DNA from: Smithella sp.
Lineage (GTDB): Bacteria > Desulfobacterota > Syntrophia > Syntrophales > Smithellaceae
DNA: 42,322 bases
NCBI GenBank assembly: GCA_018056685.1
Contig: JAGPFC010000010.1
Location: 69,213 to 111,534 of the forward strand
Direction of reading: 5' to 3'
Under the pieces are notes generated by a model that was not told the origin of the DNA, ran no database searches, and saw only the letters and a list, made by a program, of their open reading frames with translations. The position numbers were made by a program, and so were the translations under genes. Shown here piece after piece: positions 32,495 to 40,776 of the stretch. Position 1 is the stretch's first letter. Every line of letters begins with the position of its first letter.

Positions 32495-32533
32495 GCTGCA
32501 TAGATTATATCCAAGCAGCTATGGCAGAAGAGG

Positions 32534-32908
32534 CTATTTTTTCTGCGCGTTGGTATTTAATTCTTCCAGACGTTTTTTGATGGCATTCAATTCTGTCTGC
32601 AACATTTCAGCCTGATGATTAAGCGTCTGTTTCTCTGTTTCCGGATCGGGATTGGAATACGATGCGGCCATACCGCCAAACCAGAATCGTCCCGGCACAC
32701 CTGTGGCAAAGAAACGGTTGCGGTAGCCGAAACCTCCGCCACGTCCTCCTCGACCCCCGAAACCAGCGCCTCTTCCCAAACCCATACCGAAGCCGCGTCC
32801 TCCAATGTTATTCATATAGCCAGGCACTCCAAAACCGGCGCAATACCCGGCTCCCCGTTCAGTCATCGGTCCCATTCCCATGGGGCCCGTTGCATCTCCT
32901 CTTGGCAT
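32534..32908 (-). CDS. DUF5320-family glycine/methionine-rich protein
   Basis: A 124-residue protein beginning MPRGDATGPMGMGPMT, the signature of DUF5320. A low-complexity Gly/Arg/Phe middle follows (GRGFGMGLGRGAGFGG). The last 40 residues form a coiled coil (EKQTLNHQAEMLQTELNAIKKRLEEL). Family members are usually found beside NifX-like genes and are of unknown function; a scaffold for cofactor proteins is a guess. ATG 32908 has AAAGGAGG upstream. Confidence 0.85.
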   Translation of the reverse strand: MPRGDATGPMGMGPMTERGAGYCAGFGVPGYMNNIGGRGFGMGLGRGAGFGGRGGRGGGFGYRNRFFATGVPGRFWFGGMAASYSNPDPETEKQTLNHQAEMLQTELNAIKKRLEELNTNAQKK

Positions 32909-32935
32909 AATCAGAATCCTCCTTTCCAAGATTGT

Positions 32936-33154
32936 TTATTCTCTAATTAAAGTGGACCCGCATTGCGGACACTTTTTCTGCATACAGGGAACGCCTCGTT
33001 CATGCGGTTCGCGATGACCGCATTTAGTGCACACACAATTGCCCCCAACACCTACTGCGCGAGCGCCGCTAATACGGCCTGTGCCCTGACCACGATCTTT
33101 TCCCATGCCTTGGCCGCCACCCATACCTCTACCGTCCCGATTATTACTATTCAT
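32936..33154 (-). CDS. Small Gly-rich zinc-ribbon protein
   Basis: A 72-residue protein. The first 38 residues are Gly/Asn/Arg-rich; the rest is a zinc or iron ribbon, CVCTKCGHREPHERG then CMQKKCPQCG. Similar ribbons accompany NifX and DUF5320 genes in anaerobes, but I cannot name a function. It lies 27 nt before DUF5320 with a good ribosome binding site (AGGAGG). Confidence 0.72.
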   Translation of the reverse strand: MNSNNRDGRGMGGGQGMGKDRGQGTGRISGARAVGVGGNCVCTKCGHREPHERGVPCMQKKCPQCGSTLIRE

Positions 33155-33186
33155 GAAAAATTCCTCCTGTATTATTCACGCAATCT

Positions 33187-33735
33187 TCAAAAAACAAAGA
33201 CAGCAGCTGCCAATACCGTTGTATATTTTCCGTTTTTTAGCACGCTCGATTGCGTTGTGTTTCGTGTGCCGACTATTTTGCCGCTGATTTTAAAAAACTT
33301 TTTCTTTTCATCCCAACTTTCATCAACATTGAAATCAATTCCCAGCGTAGAGGCCAACATAGCCGCCGCCAAATCTTCGGCGTAATCTCCGGTTTGCCTC
33401 TCCGTGTATCCAAAAGCGTGGTGCTCACTGATGTAACCATAAGCCCTTTTATCAACAGGAATCGCACAACCGACGGACGCGGAAATCAAACGGTGCGGCT
33501 CATTGCTACAGCATCGGCTCATCACACAAAAGGTAATAGCACCGGGCAGAAGTTTTTTCAGACCTTCCGTTTTGGAGATAATTTTACACCCCGGCGGTAA
33601 TATACTTGATACCTGAACGAGATTGCATTTTTCGATACCGGCATCGCGCAGCGCCAGTTCAAAAGAATGCAATTGTTCTTTGTGCGTGCCGACGCCTTTG
33701 GTGAAAAAAAGTTTTTTAGGAATATGCTGATTCAA
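33187..33735 (-). CDS. pdaD: Pyruvoyl-dependent arginine decarboxylase
   Basis: A 182-residue protein matching PvlArgDC, which self-cleaves to create a pyruvoyl cofactor and makes agmatine from arginine. The cleavage region is [11 protein letters not shown] near residue 42, where the second Ser becomes the pyruvoyl group. [15 protein letters not shown] and [14 protein letters not shown] are also family-typical. It starts the polyamine route in many archaea and anaerobes. Its place among cofactor genes is unexpected; polyamine supply may simply share the transcript. Confidence 0.88.
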   Translation of the reverse strand: MNQHIPKKLFFTKGVGTHKEQLHSFELALRDAGIEKCNLVQVSSILPPGCKIISKTEGLKKLLPGAITFCVMSRCCSNEPHRLISASVGCAIPVDKRAYGYISEHHAFGYTERQTGDYAEDLAAAMLASTLGIDFNVDESWDEKKKFFKISGKIVGTRNTTQSSVLKNGKYTTVLAAAVFVF

Positions 33736-33774
33736 TGTATTTTTCTCCTTTTGAAATGTTACTTATGCGTCAAT

Positions 33775-33836
33775 TTAATAGCAAAGCGTACAAAGGAATC
33801 GGTATTAAATTAACTCATTAAACACTTTGCTATTAA
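33775..33836. repeat. 12-bp perfect inverted repeat with 38-nt loop
   Basis: TTAATAGCAAAG (33775-33786) and CTTTGCTATTAA (33825-33836) are perfect complements. The element spans the gap after the VKOR-like gene and its last codons. It could fold in RNA as a weak transcript-end or processing hairpin, or bind a regulator ahead of the arginine decarboxylase gene. Confidence 0.5.
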
Positions 33837-34376
33837 TCCAATGTTTGTCACGGACTCCTGAGCGTAGGCAGGCGTGACAGATCCGGAAAAAGTCAATAAA
33901 ATAGTCAAATAGCCCAGTAAACTGAAAAATAGCAACGGCAGTTTATTTAATTTAAACAGCGGGAAATTTACCTCTCCAAGAAAATACAGCCACATGCGAC
34001 TGCGTTTTTCACGCCATGCGGATGGCATTTCATAATTGATGAGGAACGAAAGAATTAACATGACGGAAAAAGCCAGACAAAATGGACAATAAACGTCATG
34101 TTGCACCTGAAAGGCGTACAGGTGAACTTCAACTCCCAAGCCCGCCGCCAATAGAACCCTAACAAAAGAAGACTGATTGAATATGGCAAACACGATAATG
34201 GCCGACATATAAAATATTCCCACCCATTTCAGGTCGATGCCCAGGATATCACCCTTAAGATAGCTGCATTCCGTATCGCAGTAGTCATAATAAGCCATCA
34301 AACCTATCCCCGCCAGAGAAAGCACAATCGTCATCACGTTACGATATTTTTTTATAGATTCGGTTTTGTTCAACAT
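33810..34376 (-). CDS. VKOR-like membrane thiol oxidoreductase
   Basis: A 188-residue protein with four or five helices. The redox motif YCPFC near residue 96 follows a helix, and an earlier loop pair CDTEC lies near residue 35; this is the four-cysteine layout of vitamin K epoxide reductase homologues. Bacterial VKORs reoxidise DsbA-like partners with quinone to make disulfides in exported proteins. No DsbA-like partner is fused or adjacent. ATG 34376 has GGAG upstream. A C-terminal hydrophobic stretch (LLFFSLLGYLTILLTF) extends beyond the usual core. Confidence 0.8.
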   Translation of the reverse strand: MLNKTESIKKYRNVMTIVLSLAGIGLMAYYDYCDTECSYLKGDILGIDLKWVGIFYMSAIIVFAIFNQSSFVRVLLAAGLGVEVHLYAFQVQHDVYCPFCLAFSVMLILSFLINYEMPSAWREKRSRMWLYFLGEVNFPLFKLNKLPLLFFSLLGYLTILLTFSGSVTPAYAQESVTNIGLIAKCLMS

Positions 34377-34423
34377 AAGACCTTCTCCTATGTTTTTATC
34401 CATTTACCTGGAAATTTAAAATT

Positions 34424-34816
34424 TTATCTCCAAGGGCATCGCGAACCGCGTATTCTGTTGCGGCCGACGCCTAGTGTCCGCCCCCGGCAACCGGGGAGTG
34501 TGAAAACAGCTTGTTTCAGACAATTGTTTTTATAGGCAGCCAACACTTCTTCAACCGCCCCCCGCACAAAAGCAAAAACACAAATACCTGAAGAAATGAG
34601 TAATTTTTCCAGGGGACGCGAAATTGCTCCGCAAATCAAAACATCAATTTGCAGCTCCTTCATTTCACTAACCCGTCCTGTAACATCGGTAGAGATCAAT
34701 TTGGTGGTTGTTCTCTTGTATCCGTTGATTCCTTCGGGTTCCAAAATCAGCAGTTGATCTGCCGTATCAAAAACAGTGGAGATACAGTCTTTCCATATTG
34801 ACAGAGCAATTTTCAT
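34424..34816 (-). CDS. NifX/NifB-C-like protein, copy 3; first gene of the sigma-54 transcript
   Basis: A 130-residue cofactor-binding-family protein. MKIALSIWKDCISTVFDTA opens the fold and ICGAISRPLEKLL follows. The C-terminus is basic and Cys-containing (LPGCRGRTLGVGRNRIRG). It is the first gene after the sigma-54 promoter and leads the long minus-strand run. Known relatives bind Fe/Mo-type clusters; the ligand here is unknown. Confidence 0.85.
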   Translation of the reverse strand: MKIALSIWKDCISTVFDTADQLLILEPEGINGYKRTTTKLISTDVTGRVSEMKELQIDVLICGAISRPLEKLLISSGICVFAFVRGAVEEVLAAYKNNCLKQAVFTLPGCRGRTLGVGRNRIRGSRCPWR

Positions 34817-34876
34817 GCTGTTTGAACCTTTCCAATCTGCCTGGGATTGTCATTAGTTTTTGTATTAGAAAGAAAT

Positions 34877-34892
34877 TGCAAGGGGAGTGCCA
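34877..34892 (-). promoter_or_regulatory. Consensus sigma-54 (RpoN) promoter
   Basis: On the minus strand TGGCAC (34892-34887), five nt, and TTGCA (34881-34877) match the -24/-12 consensus completely. The expected start is near 34867, 50 nt before NifX-like copy 3. Sigma-54 promoters require an enhancer-binding ATPase; one is encoded at 37144-38508. Confidence 0.88.
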
Positions 34893-34949
34893 AGTGCTAT
34901 GTAATTTAATTTAAACAATAATAACAATCGCTTATTAAATTTGTGAATC

Positions 34950-35015
34950 GTCGCAAAAGTTGAAGATAGTCGTAAATATGCTACTTTTGATGCGACTAAG
35001 GTGCAATTATGCGAC
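34950..35015. promoter_or_regulatory. Dyad-symmetric array of four TGCGAC half-sites (candidate enhancer)
   Basis: GTCGCA (34950), GTCGTA (34969), TGCGAC (34991) and TGCGAC (35010) are placed symmetrically. Each pair is spaced 19 nt start to start, and both the inner and outer pairs share the centre 34982.5. The array centre is about 98 bp upstream of the sigma-54 promoter, a normal enhancer distance. The remaining sequence of 34817-35098 is AT-rich and shows no gene. Confidence 0.65.
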
Positions 35016-35098
35016 ACGTTAAAATGTTTTGTTTTTTATGTGAACTAATTTAGAGGTATGACAGAATTACTTTTTGAAGTGTTTGAATCTCTCCCCGA

Positions 35099-36430
35099 TC
35101 AGTTGCGGACTTCCTTCATCTTTCCTCGTAAGGAATGCAGGTATCCGCGGGTGATCTCAACATGGACCCGTTGTCCGATCAATTCCTGCCCGCCTTTAAA
35201 ATTAACGATCTTCCAGGAGCGTGCCCGCCCCATCATATCCTGTTCCGAATTCTTGCTGCGGCCTTCGACAAGTACCTCCTGAATGCTTCCTTCCAATGCC
35301 GTGTGTTTCTCCTGTGTATGTCTGTTTTGCAGGGCCTGCAGATCCTTGAGCCGCCGGTCTTTTTCATCCTTGGGAACATCATCTGTCAACTTTTGGGCGG
35401 CTGTTCCCGCGCGCGCGGAATATTTGAAAGAAAAGAGAAGGTCAAAACGGATCTTCTCCATTAAATCAATGGTCGCCTGGTAATCTTTTTCTGTTTCACC
35501 GGGAAATCCGACAATGATATCGGACGTGATGCTGATGTGCGGGCAGACGTGTCTCAATTTTTCAACTTTTTTCAGAAAGTCATCCGCTGTATATCCCCGA
35601 TTCATCATTTTTAGTATTCGATTGGATCCCGACTGAACCGGCAGATGAATATGTTCACATAACTTCGGAATCTCCGCAAAGCAGGCCATTAAATCATCGG
35701 ATAAATCCTTGGGGTGCGAAGTGGTGAAACGGATTCTTTCCAGACCGTCAATCTCATTTATTCTTTTAATTAATGAAACAAAATTGCAGTCCTGCTCCAG
35801 TTTTTTCCCGTAAGAATTAACATTCTGTCCCAGAAGGGTTACTTCTTTGACGCCGTGCCCGACCAGTTTTTGGATTTCATCAACAACATCATCCGGCGTC
35901 CGGCTCATTTCCGGTCCGCGAAGATAGGGCACCACGCAGTATGCGCAGTAATTGTCACAGCCCTGCATGATAGATACAAAAGCGCTGATAGAACCCTTAG
36001 GGGGAGGCGCGAAGATATTGAGTGAAGTGATTTTTGATGAAAAATCCGTCCGCAAGATTTTCTTGCGTTCCTGTTGACAGGCGGTGATCATCTCCGGTAA
36101 ACGATGAATATTGTGTGTGCCAAAGACGAGATCGACATCACGCACTCTATTATAGACTTGCTTGCCCAGATGCTGTGCCAAACAGCCCGCGCAACCAACT
36201 ATCAATTCGGACTTTTGCGCTTTTAATTTGATTAAACGTCCCAGTTCACTGAACGCCTTTTGCTCCGCCTTTTCCCGGATGGAGCAGCCGTTGATCAGAA
36301 TCAAGTCGGCTTTTTGTGCATCTTTGGTCAGCATGTAGCCGATGTCCGCGAGTAGGGCAGCCATTTGCTCGGAATCGTGCACATTCATCTGGCAGCCGAA
36401 AGTTTCTATATATAAATACTTTTCCTTCAT
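35099..36430 (-). CDS. miaB: tRNA-2-methylthio-N6-dimethylallyladenosine synthase
   Basis: A 443-residue methylthiotransferase that adds the ms2 group to i6A37 of tRNAs. The N-terminal UPF0004 domain (ETFGCQMNVHDSE, GCSIREKAE, VGCAGCLAQ) holds three cysteines for the auxiliary cluster. The radical SAM cluster is CDNYCAYC near residue 157. A C-terminal TRAM domain binds tRNA. Length and motifs distinguish MiaB from RimO and MtaB. It lies upstream of the enhancer array, in the same direction as the island. Confidence 0.96.
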   Translation of the reverse strand: MKEKYLYIETFGCQMNVHDSEQMAALLADIGYMLTKDAQKADLILINGCSIREKAEQKAFSELGRLIKLKAQKSELIVGCAGCLAQHLGKQVYNRVRDVDLVFGTHNIHRLPEMITACQQERKKILRTDFSSKITSLNIFAPPPKGSISAFVSIMQGCDNYCAYCVVPYLRGPEMSRTPDDVVDEIQKLVGHGVKEVTLLGQNVNSYGKKLEQDCNFVSLIKRINEIDGLERIRFTTSHPKDLSDDLMACFAEIPKLCEHIHLPVQSGSNRILKMMNRGYTADDFLKKVEKLRHVCPHISITSDIIVGFPGETEKDYQATIDLMEKIRFDLLFSFKYSARAGTAAQKLTDDVPKDEKDRRLKDLQALQNRHTQEKHTALEGSIQEVLVEGRSKNSEQDMMGRARSWKIVNFKGGQELIGQRVHVEITRGYLHSLRGKMKEVRN

Positions 36431-36670
36431 TATTTTTCCGTTAATTGATATGCGGGGTCATTATTATTTCATCAAGCGTTAGTCAATCGATTTTTCAGAA
36501 TAGGCCTTTAATGTTCTAATCATGGTCATATGATGAATTGTTGTTTTCTCTCTTTGATGTTTTGTGAACTTAAAAGATCATATCCTTGAAGCCATGCTGA
36601 AAGAAAATGGCGGTTGCAAGGTGGATGTGTGTCCTCATGTGATTTATGTTAAAGATTCAATTTAAAATAT
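36431..36670. other. Intergenic stretch with a possible short coding remnant
   Basis: This gap between MiaB and the C_GCAxxG gene holds one plus-strand stretch from about 36564 that translates to a coherent, charged peptide (LKDHILEAMLKENGGCKVD, then VCPHVIYVKD). It has a GTG but no ribosome binding site, and a TGA lies just upstream. It may be the remains of a small redox gene or chance. Nothing else is recognised. Confidence 0.25.
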
Positions 36671-37147
36671 TTATTCACTGCCTTTAATTTCTTCCTGCCG
36701 GATCATTTCTTCCAGTATTCTGGTGGCGTCGCCGACCAGTTGAACACAGGGGCGTTTTTTGTAGTAGTTGACCGTTCTTGATTCCGGGATGGGATTATCC
36801 GGTTTTTCAGTCAGACCCAGCAAATCCCTGCAAATTATCGAGCCGTGGATTTCTTTAAACTGACTGGCGAGTTTTTGTATTCTTCGATAGTGTTCGGCCT
36901 TGGCGCGATTGTTGTCCGGGTCGGTATAACCCCAAAACATACCAGCGACCATGAATATGCCGCTAACCGCTCCGCAGACCTCGCGGAGCCTTCCCATCCC
37001 TCCGCCGAATGACGAGGTCAGTTTAATGACGGTGTTTTTATCCATTTTTAAATCATCAGCAAATGCCAGCAACACGGCCTGTGCGCAATTGTAGCCTTGT
37101 TTGAAAAATGCTGTGGCTTTTACCTCTTTTGTCATCATTCTTGTCAT
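36671..37147 (-). CDS. C_GCAxxG_C_C family redox protein
   Basis: A 158-residue protein of the C_GCAxxG_C_C family. Conserved cysteines are seen in GYNCAQAVLLAF, EVCGAVSGIFM, IICRDLLG and KRPCVQLVGDA. GGGMGRLREVCGA carries the family name motif. Family proteins occur in anaerobes beside redox and metal genes and probably bind a metal cluster. The start overlaps the regulator's stop by 4 nt (ATGA), so it is co-translated with the sigma-54 activator. Confidence 0.9.
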   Translation of the reverse strand: MTRMMTKEVKATAFFKQGYNCAQAVLLAFADDLKMDKNTVIKLTSSFGGGMGRLREVCGAVSGIFMVAGMFWGYTDPDNNRAKAEHYRRIQKLASQFKEIHGSIICRDLLGLTEKPDNPIPESRTVNYYKKRPCVQLVGDATRILEEMIRQEEIKGSE

Positions 37148-38508
37148 GATCCGGGCGACGTGATGTGCAGCGATTTGATTTTACGGTACAATGTACTTTT
37201 GTGAATGCCCAGTTGTCTGGCTGTTTGCGGGCAATTCCAGCCGTTTTGCTCAAGAGCCTTCAGGAGATAGGTTTTCTCCATATCTTTCAGAGATGTAGCA
37301 TCATCATTGTCAATCTTTTTTTCGGCAGCGGTAAAAAGCGATTCCGGCAGATGTTTCTTTTCAATGAATCCATTTTTGCACAGGATGAAGGCCCTTTCAA
37401 TGATATTAGCCAATTCGCGGATATTTCCGGGATAGCTGTATCTCATTAAAACCGGCATCGCGTCGTGGCTGATGCCGGTGATGTTCTTTTTCTGAAGTGC
37501 GTTGAAGCGATTGATAAAATGTTCACACAATAAAGGGATATCCTCCATGCGCTCGCGCAGAGGAGGCAATTTAATCCTAAACACGTTAATCCGGTAAAAT
37601 AAATCTTCGCGAAATTTTTCCTCTCGCACCAGTTCCTCAAGATTTTTGTTGGTGGCAACAATAATGCGGACGTTATGCTCAATGCTTTTTGCTGAACCCA
37701 GGGGTTCAAACGTTTTTTCTTGAATGACCCGCAGCAGTTTGACCTGCATCGCCGGCGTTATGTCACCGATTTCATCCAGAAATAGAGTACCGTTTTCGGC
37801 CAGATGGAATCTTCCGGGCTTATCCTTTTTGGCATCAGTAAATGCACCCGCCTTGTAACCGAACAACTCGGATTCCAGCAGCGTATCGGGCAAGGCGCCG
37901 CAATTGACGGCGATAAACGGCTGGCGTTTGCGTGGGCTCAAATTGTGAATGGCGCGGGCGATCAGTTCCTTGCCTGTTCCGCTTTCTCCTTCGATGAGTA
38001 CGGTGCTGGCACTATCGGCGATGTCGGGCAGAATATCAAAAAGCTGCAGCATCTGATGATTTTTGGAAATGATATCGGAAAAAGAATATTTCCCCTTGAT
38101 GGCTTTTCTCAGGTCTTCTTCCACGCTGATGTCGCGGAAAGTTTCCACCGCGCCGAGCAGCACGCCTTTTTTGTCGCGCAATAAAGCGGTGGAAATACTG
38201 ATGGGGAACTTGCGACCGTCGGCGTCAATAATCTGCACCTTTTTATTGACTATCGGATCACCGGTTTTCATCGTGGTGCGCAGACAGCAGCTTTTCTCGC
38301 ATATGTCGGCTTTGAGAACGTCCTTGCAAAGTTGGCCGATGGCTTCTTCTTTGGGAACACCGGTTATTTTTTCCGCTGCCCTGTTGAAGGAGGTTATCCG
38401 CCATTCCTTATTGACCGTGAAGACACCATCGGCAATAGAATCGAGGATGATATTTTGCCCGTCAATAAGATTGAGAGACAAAGAATTGTGGGTATTATTT
38501 AATTTCAT
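37144..38508 (-). CDS. Sigma-54-dependent enhancer-binding regulator (PAS-AAA-Fis)
   Basis: A 454-residue activator. A PAS domain covers residues 18-130, with a cysteine group [15 protein letters not shown] that could sense redox state or metal. The AAA+ domain has Walker [16 protein letters not shown] near 173, and LFLDEIGD as Walker B. The sigma-54 contact loop reads GAFTDA rather than GAFTGA. R-finger and LPPLRER segments are intact. A Fis-type helix-turn-helix ([19 protein letters not shown]) ends the protein. It is the obvious candidate to bind the TGCGAC array at 34950-35015. It follows a NifX-like gene by 27 nt. Confidence 0.93.
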   Translation of the reverse strand: MKLNNTHNSLSLNLIDGQNIILDSIADGVFTVNKEWRITSFNRAAEKITGVPKEEAIGQLCKDVLKADICEKSCCLRTTMKTGDPIVNKKVQIIDADGRKFPISISTALLRDKKGVLLGAVETFRDISVEEDLRKAIKGKYSFSDIISKNHQMLQLFDILPDIADSASTVLIEGESGTGKELIARAIHNLSPRKRQPFIAVNCGALPDTLLESELFGYKAGAFTDAKKDKPGRFHLAENGTLFLDEIGDITPAMQVKLLRVIQEKTFEPLGSAKSIEHNVRIIVATNKNLEELVREEKFREDLFYRINVFRIKLPPLRERMEDIPLLCEHFINRFNALQKKNITGISHDAMPVLMRYSYPGNIRELANIIERAFILCKNGFIEKKHLPESLFTAAEKKIDNDDATSLKDMEKTYLLKALEQNGWNCPQTARQLGIHKSTLYRKIKSLHITSPGS

Positions 38509-38535
38509 TTCATATCATAAAATTAAATTGTGATT

Positions 38536-38898
38536 TCATCCTTCTTGGCAACCATGCTGATGCTGGGCGCAGGAAATTCCGGAATCTTTGAGTGTTCCCG
38601 CAAGCCAGCTTTCCGTAATAGCTTTAACATCGCCGGAGCAGCCGCGCAGCACATCAATGCCGTGGCTATTTAAAACATTGACAGCTCCCTGTCCCATATT
38701 GCCGGCGAGCATGAGTTTCACGCCTTTTTCGGCAAGGACTTGGGCGATATTGGATTTGCATCCGCAACCGGCAGGCGAGGAGATTTTTTCTTCCGCTGTT
38801 ATTTTTTTCTGGCCATCGATTGTAAATACAGTGAAATACTCACAATGTCCGAAATGTTCGTCAATCCGGTTCTGGTAAGATGGTAATGCGATTTTCAT
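38536..38898 (-). CDS. NifX/NifB-C-like protein, copy 4
   Basis: A 120-residue cofactor-binding-family protein beginning MKIALPSYQNRIDEHFGHCEY. AGCGCKSN mid-protein and LAGNMGQGAVNVL are close to copy 1. The tail has CAQHQHGC, a possible metal ligand group. It is preceded by AAGGAG and follows the DUF134 gene by 17 nt. Confidence 0.88.
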   Translation of the reverse strand: MKIALPSYQNRIDEHFGHCEYFTVFTIDGQKKITAEEKISSPAGCGCKSNIAQVLAEKGVKLMLAGNMGQGAVNVLNSHGIDVLRGCSGDVKAITESWLAGTLKDSGISCAQHQHGCQEG

Positions 38899-38915
38899 AA
38901 TTTTCTCCTTTAAAA

Positions 38916-39263
38916 TTATTGATTATTTGTACCGGCCCTGCGTCTTTTGGCTTTGCAACAGGGTTTGGATTCATTCAAAGAAACTTCTCCGCCCTCGATC
39001 TTCAATGCTTTTCCGTTGAGCAGAACATCGGCTATCTTCTGGTGAGCCGCGTCAATGATTCTGCCGAATGTCTGGCGGGAAATATTCATTCTGGCCGCGG
39101 CTTCTTCCTGATAAAGTTGTTCATAATCCGCCAGACGAACTGCTTCAAATTCATCGAGTGTCAAAATAATTTCTTCCAAATCCACTGTCGGTATTCCACG
39201 TGGCTTAAAATAATTTTTATCTGGCATGCCGCAAACATTGCGGCGACATTTTGGTCTGGGCAT
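38916..39263 (-). CDS. DUF134-family DNA-binding protein
   Basis: A 115-residue DUF134 protein. MPRPKCRRNVCG opens it. A sigma-70 region 4-like helix-turn-helix lies at ILTLDEFEAVRLADYEQL and MNISRQTFGRIIDAAHQKI. The basic tail has CCKAKRRR. Such proteins are common next to NifX and DUF5320 genes and are presumed regulators. ATG 39263 starts the family's conserved N-terminus. A near-consensus sigma-70 promoter lies upstream, so this operon is expressed independently of the sigma-54 promoter. Confidence 0.88.
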   Translation of the reverse strand: MPRPKCRRNVCGMPDKNYFKPRGIPTVDLEEIILTLDEFEAVRLADYEQLYQEEAAARMNISRQTFGRIIDAAHQKIADVLLNGKALKIEGGEVSLNESKPCCKAKRRRAGTNNQ

Positions 39264-39289
39264 TTTTGCTTGTTTGCTCCCTGCAGATA

Positions 39290-39318
39290 ATAATAGGCAT
39301 ATGCTCATAACTTGTCAA
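39290..39318 (-). promoter_or_regulatory. Sigma-70 promoter of the DUF134-NifX-regulator operon
   Basis: TTGACA (39318-39313), 17 nt, TATTAT (39295-39290) on the minus strand, 27 nt before the DUF134 ATG. One of the best promoters in the window. Confidence 0.75.
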
Positions 39319-39442
39319 GAATTAAATTTCCCACTATTTAGAAAATAATGGCAAATATATGATGATGCTTGATTTTTTGCCGTTAAATATTTATCTTATA
39401 GACCATAATTACTGTACTAAAGACAATGAACAGGAGGAAAAT

Positions 39443-40774
39443 ATGGGCAAAAATTTATTGATTATAGGCGGAGGGGCCGGTGGCGCTTCCACAGCGGCCG
39501 AAGCCAAACGCAATGACCCGTCTTTGAATGTGACCATTTTGCAAAAGGGAAAATTTGTTTCTTACGCGTCATGTCCGACTCCTTATTATATTGGCGATCT
39601 GATCAAAGATCATAACAAGCTGGTTGCACGAACACCGGAAAGGTTCAACCGGGATGGTATCGACGTTCAACTTGACGCGGAAGTCATCAACATTGATTCA
39701 CGCAAGAATGTTATTGATCTGAAAGACGGACGTCAGTTTCCCTATGAAATCCTGGTGATGGCCACGGGAACATCAGCCATCGTTCCGGACATGACAGGCA
39801 TCGATCTCCCCGGTGTTTATGCACTGAGGAATCTGGAAGATGCGATCAATATCAAAACCTGGTTGAAGGAGAAGAATGCGAAGCGTGTGGTAATTGTCGG
39901 CGGCGGTTTTATCGGTCTGGAAATGAGCGAAGCACTTCACGCCGCTGGAATTTCCACAACCATCATTCACAAAGACGCGCTGCCGGCCAACCGCTGGGAT
40001 GCGGCGCTTTCTTCCATGATGCTGGAAGAACTTCAGGCCCATGGGGTGGAATTTGTGACCAATGCCGCCGCCCAAGCCATTGAAAAAGGTTCGGAGCAAT
40101 CCCTAAGGGTCAATACAGATCAGGGGGCTTTCGAAGGGGATATGGTGCTGCTGGCAATCGGTGTCCGGCCGGATGCACAATTGGCAAAATCCATCGATTT
40201 GAAAATTGGAAAAACGGGAGCCATCGCCGTCAACTTTGCCCAGCAGACATCCATGCCCAATGTTTATGCGGTGGGCGACTGCTGTGAATCCTTTCACAAA
40301 GTCAGTAAAACTTGGGTCAATATTCCGCTCGGAGATATTGCCAACAAACAGGGACGTGTGGCAGGACGAAACATCGGCGGCAGACCACTGACCTTTGAAG
40401 GTGTTGTCGGGGCTCAGTCTTTCCGGCTTTTCAACCTGGAATGCGCGGCAACGGGACTTTCGGAAAAAGAGGCTTTGGCCGCCGGATATACTCCATTGAG
40501 CAATATCACGTGGGGAAGCGCCATGGCGCCCTCATTAGGCATGAGAAAAATCGGACTGAAACTGACTGCCGATAAATCATCGGGCAAATTGCTTGGGGCG
40601 CAGGCGGTTGGCGTTGCCGATGTGGTGGGAAGAATCAACACGCTTTCCGTCGCATTGTGGGCAGGTATGACTCTGGACGCAATCAGTTATCTGGATCTGG
40701 CTTACGCGCCACCGTTCAGCGCGGCTTGGGATATTATTCATAATGCTGCCCAGGCACTGCGTAGGACAATTTAA
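39443..40774 (+). CDS. CoA-disulfide-reductase-like FAD/NAD(P)H oxidoreductase without rhodanese domain
   Basis: A 443-residue paralogue of the flavoprotein at 20473-22173, lacking the rhodanese tail. FAD motif GGGAGGASTAAEAKR is followed by YASCPTPYYIGDL, in which the redox cysteine is kept but the usual CGxPYY is CPTPYY. VIVGGGFIGLEMSEAL binds NAD(P)H and YAVGDCCE closes the FAD site. Enzymes of this group reduce CoA disulfide, CoA persulfide, or (as NADH oxidases) oxygen. ATG 39443 has AGGAGG 5 nt upstream. Its stop is 2 nt from the stop of the convergent Crp/Fnr gene, so transcripts overlap. Confidence 0.88.
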   Translation: MGKNLLIIGGGAGGASTAAEAKRNDPSLNVTILQKGKFVSYASCPTPYYIGDLIKDHNKLVARTPERFNRDGIDVQLDAEVINIDSRKNVIDLKDGRQFPYEILVMATGTSAIVPDMTGIDLPGVYALRNLEDAINIKTWLKEKNAKRVVIVGGGFIGLEMSEALHAAGISTTIIHKDALPANRWDAALSSMMLEELQAHGVEFVTNAAAQAIEKGSEQSLRVNTDQGAFEGDMVLLAIGVRPDAQLAKSIDLKIGKTGAIAVNFAQQTSMPNVYAVGDCCESFHKVSKTWVNIPLGDIANKQGRVAGRNIGGRPLTFEGVVGAQSFRLFNLECAATGLSEKEALAAGYTPLSNITWGSAMAPSLGMRKIGLKLTADKSSGKLLGAQAVGVADVVGRINTLSVALWAGMTLDAISYLDLAYAPPFSAAWDIIHNAAQALRRTI

Positions 40775-40776
40775 TT

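Noticed and set aside
36601..36630. Sigma-54 promoter in the miaB-C_GCAxxG gap
   Set aside because: TGGC and TTGC occur but only two nt apart, not the spacing needed for -24/-12 elements.
24709..38898. Nitrogen fixation cluster
   Set aside because: NifX-like and NifU-like genes are present but no nifH, nifD, nifK, nifE, nifN or nifB is visible. The set fits ORP-like cofactor genes better.
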